Counted from the first letter of the stretch, positions 44,868 to 54,685 are shown. The stretch: DNA of 64,000 bases from Metallumcola ferriviriculae (GCF_035573695.1 NZ_CP121694.1:2208501-2272500); one strand, 5' to 3'. The notes: a model not told the origin generated them from the sequence alone. Made by a program: numbers and translations.

Positions 44868-46424
44868 TTAGAAACTTTTCTCACTAAACTTGAGTTGCTT
44901 TTTATCAAGTTTCCCCACGGGTGTATAAGGCATATCATCAACGAATGCTATGTCTTTTGGCATTTGAAACCTTGCAACTCTGGGGCCTAACCACTGGAAA
45001 AGTTCCTCTTTTGTTACGGTAGCATTTGCTGCGGGAAGCACGAATGCTTTTAACCTCTGCCCAAACTTTTCATCACTAACCCCAATAACTGCAGCTTCTT
45101 CTACTTCAGGGTGGTTTAAAAGTATTTGTTCAAGTTCAATTGGGTAAACATTTTCACCGGCTGAAACAACCATATCATCCACTCTTCCACAAAGATAATA
45201 ATGGCCACGACTATCTTTATAACCTAAATCACCTGTTTCCAACCAACAGTTATTTTGGTTACTCATCGACCACCTATTTTTGATGCAGAATTGGCCTACC
45301 TCACCTGCTTCTACTTCATTTTTGTGCTGGTCCAATACTTTTAACCGAACCCCGTCTATTTTTTTACCAATTGTCTCAGCTGAATAGGATAGATCTTGTG
45401 GTGTTGCTATCACATTTAGTCCAGCTTCCGAAGTGCCATAGAGATTGTATAAGACACTACCCAATTTGTTCATAGTCTCACCTACAAGTCTCGGATTCAG
45501 TTGTGCACCTCCTGAGGCTATACAGGCAAGGGAATTTAAGTCTTCGACGTTATTATTTAACATCTTGTCTATCATTAGTGGCACTACGGTTACAACTTCA
45601 ACATTGTGTTCCCGAATCAGTGAACATGCTCTTTGGGCATCAAATCCATTACTGATGACAATTTTTCTTCCCAAAGCAATAAGTACAAATAATATACCTA
45701 CACCGTAGCCGTGATAAATAGGAGTGGCAATATAAGCGGTGCGATAATTTAGCAGCTTCAGCCTGGTTATTAGGGCTAAGAATGGATTTAGGAAGTTTAG
45801 AAGAGACGGTTTATATGGGGCTGCTTTGGGATCTCCCGTGGTCCCGCCCGTTAGTATTACAAGTTTACCGGGTGAAGAACGTTTGATTTCTTGTTGTTCA
45901 CTTACTGAATTAAGCAAATTGCTTATTGCCGGCAGGTCGGTATGGTAACTTAAAACTACCCCGTTAGCATAGTCTGACTGCTTAACTAAGGAGTCCAATT
46001 GGAAATCATATATAAGCAAGTTAAAATCATATCGCTTTATTAAGTTGTTAAACTGGTGCTTACTAATTTCTGCGTTAAGTAAGTATACATCTACTCCCAG
46101 CAAAGATAACGCAAATATGGCTTTAATCAACGAAGCATGGTTTTTACACATAATGCCTACTTTATTACCGCTGCTAAGCTGATATCTTTCATTAAATATA
46201 GCGGAAAGCTTTTTCGACTGCAATAATAACTGCTGATAATTTAAGGTTTCATGGTCATCCACCACTGCAACCTTATCAGAGTATACCCTTTCTGCAAAAG
46301 ACAGCAGGGGCATTAAGTTTATCCCGTATTTGTGAATGGCAGCTATTAAGCTATACAACCCCAATGGAGAAAATAATTTAACTCTGAATAAAACATATAT
46401 AAGTTTAAATACCTGCAATATCAC
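44868..46424 (-). CDS. AMP-binding acyl-CoA synthetase/ligase
   Basis: 518 residues from the GTG at 46424, which overlaps the SDR stop by four bases (GTGA) and has GGGGGAA upstream. ANL superfamily motifs: P-loop ILTGGTTGDPKAAPYKP, LYNLYGTSEAGLNV, hinge YLCGRVDDMVVSAGENVYP and C-terminal catalytic Lys in TPVGKLDKKQL. It activates a carboxylic acid as adenylate and usually passes it to CoA. Coupling with the SDR suggests the acyl-CoA is then reduced; chain length is unknown. Confidence 0.85.
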   Translation of the reverse strand: MILQVFKLIYVLFRVKLFSPLGLYSLIAAIHKYGINLMPLLSFAERVYSDKVAVVDDHETLNYQQLLLQSKKLSAIFNERYQLSSGNKVGIMCKNHASLIKAIFALSLLGVDVYLLNAEISKHQFNNLIKRYDFNLLIYDFQLDSLVKQSDYANGVVLSYHTDLPAISNLLNSVSEQQEIKRSSPGKLVILTGGTTGDPKAAPYKPSLLNFLNPFLALITRLKLLNYRTAYIATPIYHGYGVGILFVLIALGRKIVISNGFDAQRACSLIREHNVEVVTVVPLMIDKMLNNNVEDLNSLACIASGGAQLNPRLVGETMNKLGSVLYNLYGTSEAGLNVIATPQDLSYSAETIGKKIDGVRLKVLDQHKNEVEAGEVGQFCIKNRWSMSNQNNCWLETGDLGYKDSRGHYYLCGRVDDMVVSAGENVYPIELEQILLNHPEVEEAAVIGVSDEKFGQRLKAFVLPAANATVTKEELFQWLGPRVARFQMPKDIAFVDDMPYTPVGKLDKKQLKFSEKSF

Positions 46425-47266
46425 TTCCCCCTTTTTCTTAGAATAGTGGGAATGGATAATTCCCATACCCCTCTAAGAAACACTGAGGCAATACGGCCAA
46501 AAATTAACCACCATGGCATATACCTCTTCCGTTGAGTATACATTGCTTTGCCAATGATTTTGGCCACATGGTTCGGACACATGACAGGCATCTTTTGGTA
46601 AGCCGCTGTCGGCTTAATCATGGGTGTATTTACTAGCGGAAGGTAGATAGATGTGGTTGATATTCCAGCAGCGTTCAATTCAGGCCCAGCAGATTGATAC
46701 CACGTATCAAACGCCGCCTTGGAAGCCTGGTAAGCAGCCCAATAGGGGAAGGGTATTAGCAATACATTAATAGTAGATATATTGATGATCTGGCCTTGAT
46801 TTTTTCTAAGCATCGGAATTATAGACAATAGCAGTTGAACAGGTGCAAAATAATTGATAGCCATAGTTCGAGTGAAGTCGTGAAACCGGTCCAGCGAGTC
46901 GTTAATTGATCGCCGGATAGATATGCCTGCATTGTTTACTACTATGTCTATACCGTTAGGCATCTGGTGAATAAATTTTAGCAAGCCCTCCATCTCTTCC
47001 ATGTTTCTTAGGTCAGCCCTATAAATACTCACTCTGGCAGTTTTCTTTTCTATCTCATTTTTAATTGTTAAAAGTTTTTCCTCTGTTCTAGCAACTAAGA
47101 GTAAACGGGTATTGGTGTCTGCCAGAAGATAAGCTAATTTCTCCCCTATACCGGAGCTTGCACCTGTGATTAAAACAGTCTTCTCGTCTAAACTGTTCCT
47201 AAGTTTCTTTTGGTTCAAATACGTAGGCGGAAACAATATGTTTTCTAGAATGTTATTTTTTTGCAT
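46421..47266 (-). CDS. Short-chain dehydrogenase (Acr1-like fatty acyl-CoA reductase type)
   Basis: 281 residues. Rossmann motif LITGASSGIGEKLAYLLA, NNAG motif VNNAGISIR, catalytic Ser in NISTINVL and YxxxK in AYQASKAAFD. The stretch SIYLPLVNTPMIKPTAAYQ, with following PNHVAKII, is like the PLVRTPMIAPT region of Acr1-type fatty acyl-CoA reductases, so acyl-CoA to aldehyde reduction is a fair guess. A hydrophobic C-terminal stretch may touch the membrane. First gene of the pair with the acyl-CoA ligase. Confidence 0.8.
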   Translation of the reverse strand: MQKNNILENILFPPTYLNQKKLRNSLDEKTVLITGASSGIGEKLAYLLADTNTRLLLVARTEEKLLTIKNEIEKKTARVSIYRADLRNMEEMEGLLKFIHQMPNGIDIVVNNAGISIRRSINDSLDRFHDFTRTMAINYFAPVQLLLSIIPMLRKNQGQIINISTINVLLIPFPYWAAYQASKAAFDTWYQSAGPELNAAGISTTSIYLPLVNTPMIKPTAAYQKMPVMCPNHVAKIIGKAMYTQRKRYMPWWLIFGRIASVFLRGVWELSIPTILRKRGK

Positions 47267-47415
47267 AGTAGCCCCTTTACATGTGCGCTTTTCTTAAGAA
47301 CTATTTCAGGACGAGCCCCTACCTCGCCCTGATAAATAACGGATTCTTTTTATATGCTTTCCAAAGATTATTCCTCCCTTAGCGTCGCATTATGGACAAG
47401 TCCTTCCCAACACTA

Positions 47416-47982
47416 TTAATGATTAATAGGCATTGACTTTACTACCATCTTCTCAGCAGCTAGACGGATAGTATCAAGCTTATAATCCCTATTTTTACGG
47501 GTTATTCCTATTAAGTCAAATCTCTCAGACCGCATATGTCCGAACAACCTTTCCATGGATGAAAGACATGTAAGAGTGCCGTTACCAGTACCACCGGCAG
47601 CTGCTACGGCAATATACGGTTTATTTGCTGTTTTATTGTTCCCTTCTCTATTACTTGCCTCGCACCGTCGTAAACGGTCTGTAAACATCTTAGCGGATTC
47701 ACTCATTTCTCCCCAGTATACAGGTGTAACCATTACGTAGCCATCCGCTTCATCTACAAATTTATGCAAATCCTGAAAATCGTCTTGTACTTTGCATCGA
47801 TGCTCTTTGAGGCAGTTTCCCCAGCCGTTACCACAGGCCTGGCATTGAGAAATTTCCAGGTCATTTAACCGTACCATTCTGACATTTCCGCCGGCCGCCT
47901 CCACTCCCTGCTTAGCTGCTTCGGCACAGGCGGCAGTCAGACCATTCTTATTGGGACTAGCAGTGATAATCAGTACTTTCAT
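47416..47982 (-). CDS. Flavodoxin-like NAD(P)H-dependent FMN oxidoreductase
   Basis: 188 residues. FMN-binding start ITASPNKNGLTAACAEAAKQ, and TPVYWGEMSESAKMFTDRL in the middle. The segment SQCQACGNGWGNC, with later HRC, carries four cysteines as in iron-sulfur flavoproteins or disulfide-bearing relatives. Cytoplasmic; probably reduces a small electron acceptor or shuttles electrons. ATG follows GGGGGAAA. Confidence 0.85.
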   Translation of the reverse strand: MKVLIITASPNKNGLTAACAEAAKQGVEAAGGNVRMVRLNDLEISQCQACGNGWGNCLKEHRCKVQDDFQDLHKFVDEADGYVMVTPVYWGEMSESAKMFTDRLRRCEASNREGNNKTANKPYIAVAAAGGTGNGTLTCLSSMERLFGHMRSERFDLIGITRKNRDYKLDTIRLAAEKMVVKSMPINH

Positions 47983-47997
47983 GTATATATTTCCCCC

Positions 47998-48141
47998 TTA
48001 CTTTTTGTGATCTATATTTACTTCAAAGGATGTGTACTCTTTACCTGTCTTTCTCTTATCTTTATAGTTCTCTATCGCCGGTATAATTTCGCCCGGAGGT
48101 CGTATTTTTAAAGGAACAATATGGGAAACATTATGCTTCAT
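47998..48141 (-). CDS. Small ORF of unknown status, 47 aa
   Basis: 47 codons from ATG 48141 ending just before the flavodoxin ribosome site (RPPGEIIPAIENYKDKRK in the centre). No convincing ribosome site of its own. The composition is protein-like, so it may be a small gene or the tail of a lost one. No family recognised. Confidence 0.25.
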   Translation of the reverse strand: MKHNVSHIVPLKIRPPGEIIPAIENYKDKRKTGKEYTSFEVNIDHKK

Positions 48142-48195
48142 CAAAAGAATCTTGGTGTGCAGCCCTCAGCATGCATCTAAAAAAAATTTTGTGAT

Positions 48196-48229
48196 AAAGT
48201 AAAGGTCTGTGAGTTTGCCACAAACCTTT
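48196..48229 (-). terminator. Terminator after DUF1330 gene
   Basis: On the - strand stem AAAGGTTTGTG / CACAGACCTTT (one mismatch) with a seven-base loop, then ACTTT. Confidence 0.65.
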
Positions 48230-48256
48230 CCAAAATACATTCACATTTTCTGAAAA

Positions 48257-48631
48257 CTATATTTTACGCAAATCCATTCCTTGAGTAGCGTAGAGAACAG
48301 CACGCTCCAGTGCTTCCTGACGATGAACATGAGCTCTTTTATATTCCTCACTCCTGATCATATTCAGAAAATCTTTCCGCGATGGATACTCCACAAGCAA
48401 AACGGAATCCCACCGATCTTCGCCGGTCAATAATTCATGTGTTTGCCCTGCAAAAATAATTCGCCCACCCAAATCGGTGATCATTTTGGTCACAACTGCG
48501 GCATACCTCGCGTATGCTTCTTCGCCGCCGTCATCCTTAAATTTCAGTAAATTAAGCATCACCACCGGTTCTTCGTTCGGGTTATCTTTAAATTCCTTGT
48601 AATCTTTGTCATTGATATCCAGCTTACCCAC
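48257..48631 (-). CDS. DUF1330 domain protein
   Basis: 124 residues; GTG start behind GGGGGTAG. Dimeric alpha-beta barrel fold of the DUF1330/NIPSNAP kind: EEPVVMLNLLKFKDDGG, YARYAAVVTKMI, WDSVLLVEYPSRKDFLNMI. No enzyme activity is established. It follows the QueG-like gene by 30 bases and is probably in the same operon. Confidence 0.8.
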   Translation of the reverse strand: MGKLDINDKDYKEFKDNPNEEPVVMLNLLKFKDDGGEEAYARYAAVVTKMITDLGGRIIFAGQTHELLTGEDRWDSVLLVEYPSRKDFLNMIRSEEYKRAHVHRQEALERAVLYATQGMDLRKI

Positions 48632-48661
48632 TAATTTCTACCCCCTTTTTAGTAATGGCTG

Positions 48662-49789
48662 TTAAGCGAATGCCAAGGCCGTTTCTACTTCTTCCATTAT
48701 TGTTTTATTAGATTCACTAACAAAACTACGCAAAGCCTTTTTAGCCTCATGACCACCGATGCGGCCTAAAGCCCATGCACACATCCCCTGCACCCTTTCA
48801 TCGTTATTTTCTGAATAAGCCTTAACTAGTTGCGGTATATAGCTTGGGTCGCGGCTATTGCCTAATGCCCGAGCCGCATTCATTTTCCAGCGCCAGATTT
48901 CTTTTGGTGGCACGTAAAACATATGCGGCCATATCTTAGTTTTAAAATAATTCATATCCATATGAAGCAGTTTTATGAGATCAAAGTCATCTTTCATGGC
49001 TGCCACTTTTTCGTTAACCGGAAGCTTTTCCGCTAACCACGGCTGATTACGGGGACATATGTTTTGGCATCTATCGCAACCATAAATCCACATGCCCATG
49101 GGCTCCCTAAATTCCAACGGCGTTATTTCTTCCCCATAATAAGTTAAAAAAGATATGCACCTGCGTGGGTCCAATTTCCTTGGAGCAAGGAGTGCCTGGG
49201 TAGGACAAGCGACTATACAAGCATTTCTACACCAATCCGGACAACCTATGGTTATTGTGGGATTATCCGGCTCAAATTCTTGATTTGTAATTATTGCAAT
49301 GGGTAAAGTCCAAGAGCTTTGCTTGGCGGCCTTACGCGAATAAAACAAACAATTCTTGCCAAAGGTACCTAAACCCGCTCGGGCCGCTGCCAATCTGTGG
49401 GGTATGTTAAATGGCACTTTAGACTCAACCCCGTGATCACGTAAAAACCCTCTAAAAGCTTTTATTCGCAGGAAAAGACCATCCTTAGTAACCCGGTCAT
49501 CATCCAAATAGCAACGGCCAAAAGTATTCTCCATGGCTTTTGGGAACGATTTGTTAAAGTAGTTCTCCATCAATACGACAATCGATTTACCCTCAGGGTA
49601 CACCCTTTTGGGGTCTACACCGTTTATTAAATCCAAACCTTTTACAGCGGTCCAATCATATAATGCTTTACGCGAGGCCAACACTTCTACTTGGGATTTA
49701 AATATTGCCGCAGTGGTAAATCCCACATCTTCAAACCCCAATTCAAAGACCTTGTTAATAATGTCTGATTTTTTTACAACTTTAAACAC
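48662..49789 (-). CDS. Epoxyqueuosine reductase-like iron-sulfur protein (QueG family)
   Basis: 375 residues; GTG start after AAGGGA. Two cluster motifs: CPDWCRNACIVACPTQAL and YGCDRCQNICPRNQP, as in QueG and reductive dehalogenases. The preceding IPHRLAAARAGLGTFGKNCL resembles the cobalamin-binding core. The C-terminal 70 residues are HEAT repeats (ARALGNSRDPSYIPQLVKAY, RVQGMCAWALGRIG), used for tRNA contact in QueG. Whether it reduces epoxyqueuosine or is a paralogue with another substrate is open, since no other queuosine genes are near. Confidence 0.8.
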   Translation of the reverse strand: MFKVVKKSDIINKVFELGFEDVGFTTAAIFKSQVEVLASRKALYDWTAVKGLDLINGVDPKRVYPEGKSIVVLMENYFNKSFPKAMENTFGRCYLDDDRVTKDGLFLRIKAFRGFLRDHGVESKVPFNIPHRLAAARAGLGTFGKNCLFYSRKAAKQSSWTLPIAIITNQEFEPDNPTITIGCPDWCRNACIVACPTQALLAPRKLDPRRCISFLTYYGEEITPLEFREPMGMWIYGCDRCQNICPRNQPWLAEKLPVNEKVAAMKDDFDLIKLLHMDMNYFKTKIWPHMFYVPPKEIWRWKMNAARALGNSRDPSYIPQLVKAYSENNDERVQGMCAWALGRIGGHEAKKALRSFVSESNKTIMEEVETALAFA

Positions 49790-49843
49790 TCCCTTACAGA
49801 AAATGACTGTGATGCAAACACAAGACGGTTAGGTTGACTGGTT

Positions 49844-51643
49844 CTAAACTTTGAATTTACCAATAGTCTGTGTTAGCTTATCTGACAGTCCGACCAATTC
49901 GTCGGCATTGACAATCAATCCGTTTATTGAAGTATTTTGGTGTTCCGTGGACGACGCCACCTCGTGACTGGCTTCTGCAGCCTGTACACTACCTTGACGA
50001 ACTTCTTTCATAACCATTTCAATGTTGGTTATTTCCCCGGAAGCTATTTCCGCTGCTTTGTGGACCGCATTGACTGCTTGCACCATATCGCTAATTACCT
50101 GGTTTATCCCCTCAAACTGGGCACCCGCTCGCTCCACAACCTCTCCGCCTTGTTTTACCTGTTCCATACTACCGTACATCACGTCAACGACTTTCCCTGT
50201 ACCACTTTGGATATTAGTTACCAATGAGGAAATTTCGTGTGCAGCTTTCGCCGATTGCTCCGCCAATTTGCGTACTTCCTCAGCAACAACCGCAAATCCA
50301 CGCCCTTGGTTTCCGGCCCGAGCGGCTTCAATTGCAGCATTCAACGCCAGTAAGTTGGTCTGTTCTGCAATATCACCAATAGTGGAAATAATCTTTCCTA
50401 TTTCTATGGAATACTGATTCAACTCCTGAAGGCCTTTTGATGTTTCAGAAGTGGATTGATAAATAGCATGCATTTGATGCCGCATATCTATTACGCTTTC
50501 ATTGCCTAATTTTGTAGAATCTCTCGCCTGGTCGGCAAGGGTCACCGTATCGGTAATTTTAGTGACAACCTCACCCATTGCAGTCGTTATTTCCAAAACA
50601 ACCGTTTCTGATTGTTCTACCTGATTCTGTTGCTCTTCAGCACCCGCTGAAAGTTCTTCGGCGGAGGCAGCCACCTGTTGAATAGCACTTCCTAGGGCAG
50701 TGCTTGTTCCCGAAAGCTGGCTCCCTGATTGTACTAAATGGGTTGAAGCTGTAGAAACATCTAAGATTACCTTCTTTAAACTCTGAGTCATAATTTTAAA
50801 AGCTCTTGTAAGTTGGCCAATCTCGTCGCTACCAATCACCTGTAGATTTTCTTCGGCAGTAAGGTTACCCTGACTAATCTCATTGGCAACCGCGGTTAGG
50901 CTTTTCAAAGGAGTAGAAATGGAGCGAGCTTGAATCAAAGCAATGACGATAACAGCCAACACCGACACCACTAGGGAGCTAACCAAAGCATAAACAGTAG
51001 CTTGGATAACTTTGTCACTTTCTGCTTCCGCTTCCGCAATATTCTTTTCCAACAGGGCTGTCAGTTTTTTAGAAAGCTCGCTAATCCTATCTTTTAATGA
51101 CCCCAAGGTCATACTAAATATCCGGTTTTGCATATTAACATTATTGCTGTTACGCCAGGCAGGCAGCATTTGTTCTTCCAATGCTTTATTAAAATCAGAA
51201 TCATACTGCAATATTCTGTTAAGCAAATAATTCTCATTTTCTCCCAAGCTTTGGTGCGTCATTTGCTCTGTAATTACAAGTAATCTCTTCTCAACAGGTT
51301 CAATTTTATCAAGTGACTTTTCGTTATTGGTAATCAGCAGGTCTGCTGCAAGTATGTATTTCTCATTGACTAGAGATACCATCTCCTCAACTGATGCCAG
51401 ATTACGATACTGGGCATCCTTGTGCTCTTGGCTTTGTTGTAACCTATCCAAATTACTCCAGGTGTAATACACTGCCCCGGCAAAAACAACAACTACTAAC
51501 AAATAGCCCAAAACCAATTTTGTGGCTATTTTTGTTTTTTTATTATTTAAATTCTTATCTTCGGTCTCGGCCTTGCCTAGTTTCCGATTCTTTTTTTCAT
51601 TTACATTTTTATTTTTTGATTTGTCCTTTTTTAACAGAATCAC
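49844..51643 (-). CDS. Methyl-accepting chemotaxis protein
   Basis: 599 residues. A lysine-rich cytoplasmic start (residues 1-40) precedes the first membrane segment (KLVLGYLLVVVVFAGAVYYT). A four-helix-type sensor (about 60-210), second membrane segment (VYALVSSLVVSVLAVIVIAL), HAMP (ARSISTPLKSLTAV) and the long signalling coiled coil follow. The conserved tip is IGDIAEQTNLLALNAAIEAA, then GRGFAVVAEEVRKLAEQS. Ligand unknown. GTG start at 51643 with GGGGAT upstream. Confidence 0.93.
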   Translation of the reverse strand: MILLKKDKSKNKNVNEKKNRKLGKAETEDKNLNNKKTKIATKLVLGYLLVVVVFAGAVYYTWSNLDRLQQSQEHKDAQYRNLASVEEMVSLVNEKYILAADLLITNNEKSLDKIEPVEKRLLVITEQMTHQSLGENENYLLNRILQYDSDFNKALEEQMLPAWRNSNNVNMQNRIFSMTLGSLKDRISELSKKLTALLEKNIAEAEAESDKVIQATVYALVSSLVVSVLAVIVIALIQARSISTPLKSLTAVANEISQGNLTAEENLQVIGSDEIGQLTRAFKIMTQSLKKVILDVSTASTHLVQSGSQLSGTSTALGSAIQQVAASAEELSAGAEEQQNQVEQSETVVLEITTAMGEVVTKITDTVTLADQARDSTKLGNESVIDMRHQMHAIYQSTSETSKGLQELNQYSIEIGKIISTIGDIAEQTNLLALNAAIEAARAGNQGRGFAVVAEEVRKLAEQSAKAAHEISSLVTNIQSGTGKVVDVMYGSMEQVKQGGEVVERAGAQFEGINQVISDMVQAVNAVHKAAEIASGEITNIEMVMKEVRQGSVQAAEASHEVASSTEHQNTSINGLIVNADELVGLSDKLTQTIGKFKV

Positions 51644-51925
51644 GTCACTATCCCCTTTTAGACCTTTTAATCCCTTTTGTTATTAATGGGTAACCGAACT
51701 TCAATTTTTTCAACTTTCTGAAATATTGGGTAACTTTTGCAGTAACAAAAGATGATCGCCAATTTATGGCTGCTTCCTTTCCTAAGAGATTATCTATCAG
51801 AAAATATTTTTCTTTCATATATGTAATATACATATGCAATATTCTTGCCAATACTGCCGGAATAATATTAGCCAATTCAAATTTGGCTCAGCATAGCAGC
51901 AAATTAAGTCCATATTGTATATATT

Positions 51926-54022
51926 CTACTGAAACTGCCCAAAGCTTTTTCCCCCATTAAACAGCTTGTCGCACCCACTGACAGGTAGTGGGCGGCTGAA
52001 TAGATATCCCTGCATTATCTCACAACCGCGATTTTTTAAGAAAGACGCCTGCGCGTCGGTTTCCACTCCCTCTGCCACCAACCCAATGCCTAAGTTATGT
52101 GCTAAAGAGATAATTGCGGTGGTGATTACTTCGGCATTTGGGTCCACTGGAATGTCTACCACAAAAGACTGGTCAATTTTCAGGCGGTCCACGGGCAGGC
52201 GCTTTAAATAACTTAATGAAGAATAGCCTGCTCCGAAATCGTCAATGGAGACTTTAATGCCGTTTCTTTTTAGTTCATGCAGTATGGAGATAATATTGTC
52301 GACATTTTGCATAATAATGCTTTCCGTGATTTCTAGTTCTAGCCAATGCCCATTTAAGTTATGCCTGTCTAGTGCCTGCTTGACCACAGTGACAATATCC
52401 TGGTTTCTAAATTGGTTGGGGGAGAGATTAACGGATATCTTTATATCGGAATAACCCTTTTGTTGCCAAAGCTTATACTGCCTGCAAGCCTCGTCAATCA
52501 CCCACCCCCCAATGGGAATTATTAAGCCCGTTTCTTCTGCCAAAGGGATAAATTTATTAGGGTAGAGCAGGCCCTGTTCCGGATGATTCCAGCGAATTAA
52601 TGCTTCCATCGACGTAATCTTACCGGTATTAATATTAACCTGTGGTTGATAATGGAGTACAAACTCTCTTTTCTCTAGGGCTTTGTATAAAGTTTGTTCC
52701 AATTGCAACCGTTTGAAAAACTGTGTATGAACAGCTGGAGAATATACCTGGTAACTTTTTTGTCCTTCTTTTGCGCGATACATGGCAAAATCAGCATTTT
52801 TCAGCAGGGTTTCCACGTCAGTACCATCGGAAGGATAAAAAGCAATGCCGATGCTGACATCCAAAGATAATTCCTGCTCCTTAATAAAAAAAGGTGTACG
52901 GAAACTTTCTAGAATTTTTTCTGTTACTTTAAAAACATCCGCGGCACCATTAATGTGCGGTACTAAAACAGCAAATTCATCGCCGCTTAATCTAGCAATC
53001 ATATCATCCGTTCGCAGCACTGTTTGCAGACGGGTAGCAACATCCTTTAATAAATGGTCACCGGTAAGGTGACCAAAGGAGTCGTTTACATTCTTAAATT
53101 TATCCAAATCCAGAAATAACAAGGCAAAACGCTGTTTCAAATCCTTTGGATTAGCGATTGCCTCAGATAATGACTGTAAAAAAAGTGACCTATTGGGAAG
53201 ACCGGTTAAGGTATCATAGTAGGCCAATTTTTTTATATCAGCCTCGTAGCGTTTTCGCTCAGTTATTTCATTAAAAATGGTTTGAACTATACGCTGACCG
53301 TTATAATCAAAAGACATAGTGGCTATTTCTACATCAATAGGCTTACCATCCAGACGAACATATTTTCCTTCGACCTTTTCCTGGTTATTACCTATTTCCG
53401 CATCGGCAATACGGTGCAGCGCTCGTTTCACATAATCATGATGGACAAAATCAAGTGGATTACGCCCAATTATTTGATCTGGTGAGGCGATACCAATAAT
53501 GCTCATCGCCATAGAATTGACATAAGTGACTTTGCCCTGCTGATAGGTGGTGATCCCCACCGGAGCCAGTTCTACTAACTGGCGGTAGCGTTCCTCGCTT
53601 GATTTCAGTTCTCTTTCTGCCTGCTTTTGTTCCGTGATATCCCGGGCGATGCCGAAAACACCTTCAGCTTTACCGTTGATAACGATGGGTAGGTGGGTTA
53701 TATGAAGGTCAATTAGGCTCCCGTCTTTATGAATAGCCTTTACTTCAAAACTTTGGGCTTCCCCTTGAAATGCTTCATGAATTTTATCGCTGATAAGCTG
53801 ACGGTCTTTTTTGACAATTAGATCATCAATAGTACATTGCTCTAATTCTTGCATGGAATAACCAAGTTTCCCGGCACATGCAGGGTTAGCTGTGGTAAAT
53901 TCTTCCTCATTATCCAAAGAGTAGACCATGTCCGGATGATGATAAAATAAAGACTTATAACGCTGCCGAGATTCTTCCAGCGAATGATTGAGACTTTTCA
54001 TTTCCTCCATAATTGTTTTCAT
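51926..54022 (-). CDS. PAS-PAS-GGDEF-EAL cyclic-di-GMP protein
   Basis: 698 residues, no membrane segment. Two PAS domains (about 20-135 and 140-260), then GGDEF (about 270-430) with active-site RLSGDEFAVLV and an upstream RTDD inhibitory I-site, then EAL (about 440-690) with MEALIRWNHP, ELEITES, DDFGAGYSSLSYL and LVAEGVET. The GGDEF motif begins with Ser instead of Gly, a change that some active cyclases carry. The EAL domain keeps its metal and catalytic residues, so net degradation of c-di-GMP is likely, with synthesis possible. It is the only c-di-GMP enzyme in the window and lies 8 kb from the c-di-GMP riboswitch. Confidence 0.93.
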   Translation of the reverse strand: MKTIMEEMKSLNHSLEESRQRYKSLFYHHPDMVYSLDNEEEFTTANPACAGKLGYSMQELEQCTIDDLIVKKDRQLISDKIHEAFQGEAQSFEVKAIHKDGSLIDLHITHLPIVINGKAEGVFGIARDITEQKQAERELKSSEERYRQLVELAPVGITTYQQGKVTYVNSMAMSIIGIASPDQIIGRNPLDFVHHDYVKRALHRIADAEIGNNQEKVEGKYVRLDGKPIDVEIATMSFDYNGQRIVQTIFNEITERKRYEADIKKLAYYDTLTGLPNRSLFLQSLSEAIANPKDLKQRFALLFLDLDKFKNVNDSFGHLTGDHLLKDVATRLQTVLRTDDMIARLSGDEFAVLVPHINGAADVFKVTEKILESFRTPFFIKEQELSLDVSIGIAFYPSDGTDVETLLKNADFAMYRAKEGQKSYQVYSPAVHTQFFKRLQLEQTLYKALEKREFVLHYQPQVNINTGKITSMEALIRWNHPEQGLLYPNKFIPLAEETGLIIPIGGWVIDEACRQYKLWQQKGYSDIKISVNLSPNQFRNQDIVTVVKQALDRHNLNGHWLELEITESIIMQNVDNIISILHELKRNGIKVSIDDFGAGYSSLSYLKRLPVDRLKIDQSFVVDIPVDPNAEVITTAIISLAHNLGIGLVAEGVETDAQASFLKNRGCEIMQGYLFSRPLPVSGCDKLFNGGKSFGQFQ

Positions 54023-54274
54023 CTATAAACCTCCAGCATTCTAGCTTCAGAAAGTATTATCTTTATTAAAGAATAGACATTTTCCTTAATAATTCTACAA
54101 TCCATTTGAATTTTCCTTTTCAATAGACGGAAAATTGCGTCATATTACCCACGTCTATGGTACTAGACCAAAAATAGATCTACTTTCCTTAAAAATTATG
54201 AGATAGATTAATATTAGCAATCAATGATGAGAAGGATATATCTATCGCATAAATAAAATGAATAGGGGCTAATA

Positions 54275-54685
54275 ATGAACGGATTTCTGGAACTTAACAA
54301 TATAAAGGATGCTCTCTTAGTGGCCAAGCGAGATGAGGCAGTCGGCATAAAAATAGTTAGGTTAACAGGTAATGACACATTTGCCTTCTATGCTGCTGAA
54401 ATTGACGGTTATAAGCCGGTGGGGGCACACTATCATACGAATGGAATAGAAATCTATCAAATAGTCGAAGGTCAAGGAGAAATGTATATCGGTTCTCCGG
54501 AGGCGGATGCTCACGTGGCTTGGCGTAACCCAATAGTAGTAACGACAGGGGACTGCTTTACAGTTAAAGCAAATCAAGCCCATCAGTTGGTTAATAGTAG
54601 ACCTGAGCGATTAATAATTCTGTTTGCCTGCCCTTACTCTCACATAAGTACTGACAGAATTATAGTTACCGGAGCAAATGGGTGA
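54275..54685 (+). CDS. Cupin-domain protein
   Basis: 136 residues. Single cupin barrel: KPVGAHYHTNGIEIYQIVEG (first motif, with two His and a Glu) and AHQLVNSRPERLI (second motif, with His). These ligands bind a divalent metal. Substrate unknown; small stand-alone cupins are often sugar isomerases, dioxygenases or sensors. Transcribed divergently from the GGDEF-EAL gene. Confidence 0.85.
   Translation: MNGFLELNNIKDALLVAKRDEAVGIKIVRLTGNDTFAFYAAEIDGYKPVGAHYHTNGIEIYQIVEGQGEMYIGSPEADAHVAWRNPIVVTTGDCFTVKANQAHQLVNSRPERLIILFACPYSHISTDRIIVTGANG

Noticed and set aside
47311-47337. Ten-pair hairpin TCAGGGCGAG/CTCGTCCTGA upstream of the SDR gene as a riboswitch or terminator.
   Set aside because: No T run follows and no known aptamer pattern is present; it could be an operator but there is nothing further to support it.
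48166-48168. In-frame TGA upstream of the 47-codon ORF (reading DAC-stop-GLHTK) as a second selenoprotein.
   Set aside because: No hairpin with GG in the loop lies at the right distance, and the sequence before it is a terminator stem, so the longer frame is probably not translated.
51648-51875. 75-codon - strand ORF before the chemoreceptor gene.
   Set aside because: No ribosome site, A/T-rich composition and it fills the leader of the chemoreceptor gene; likely non-coding.
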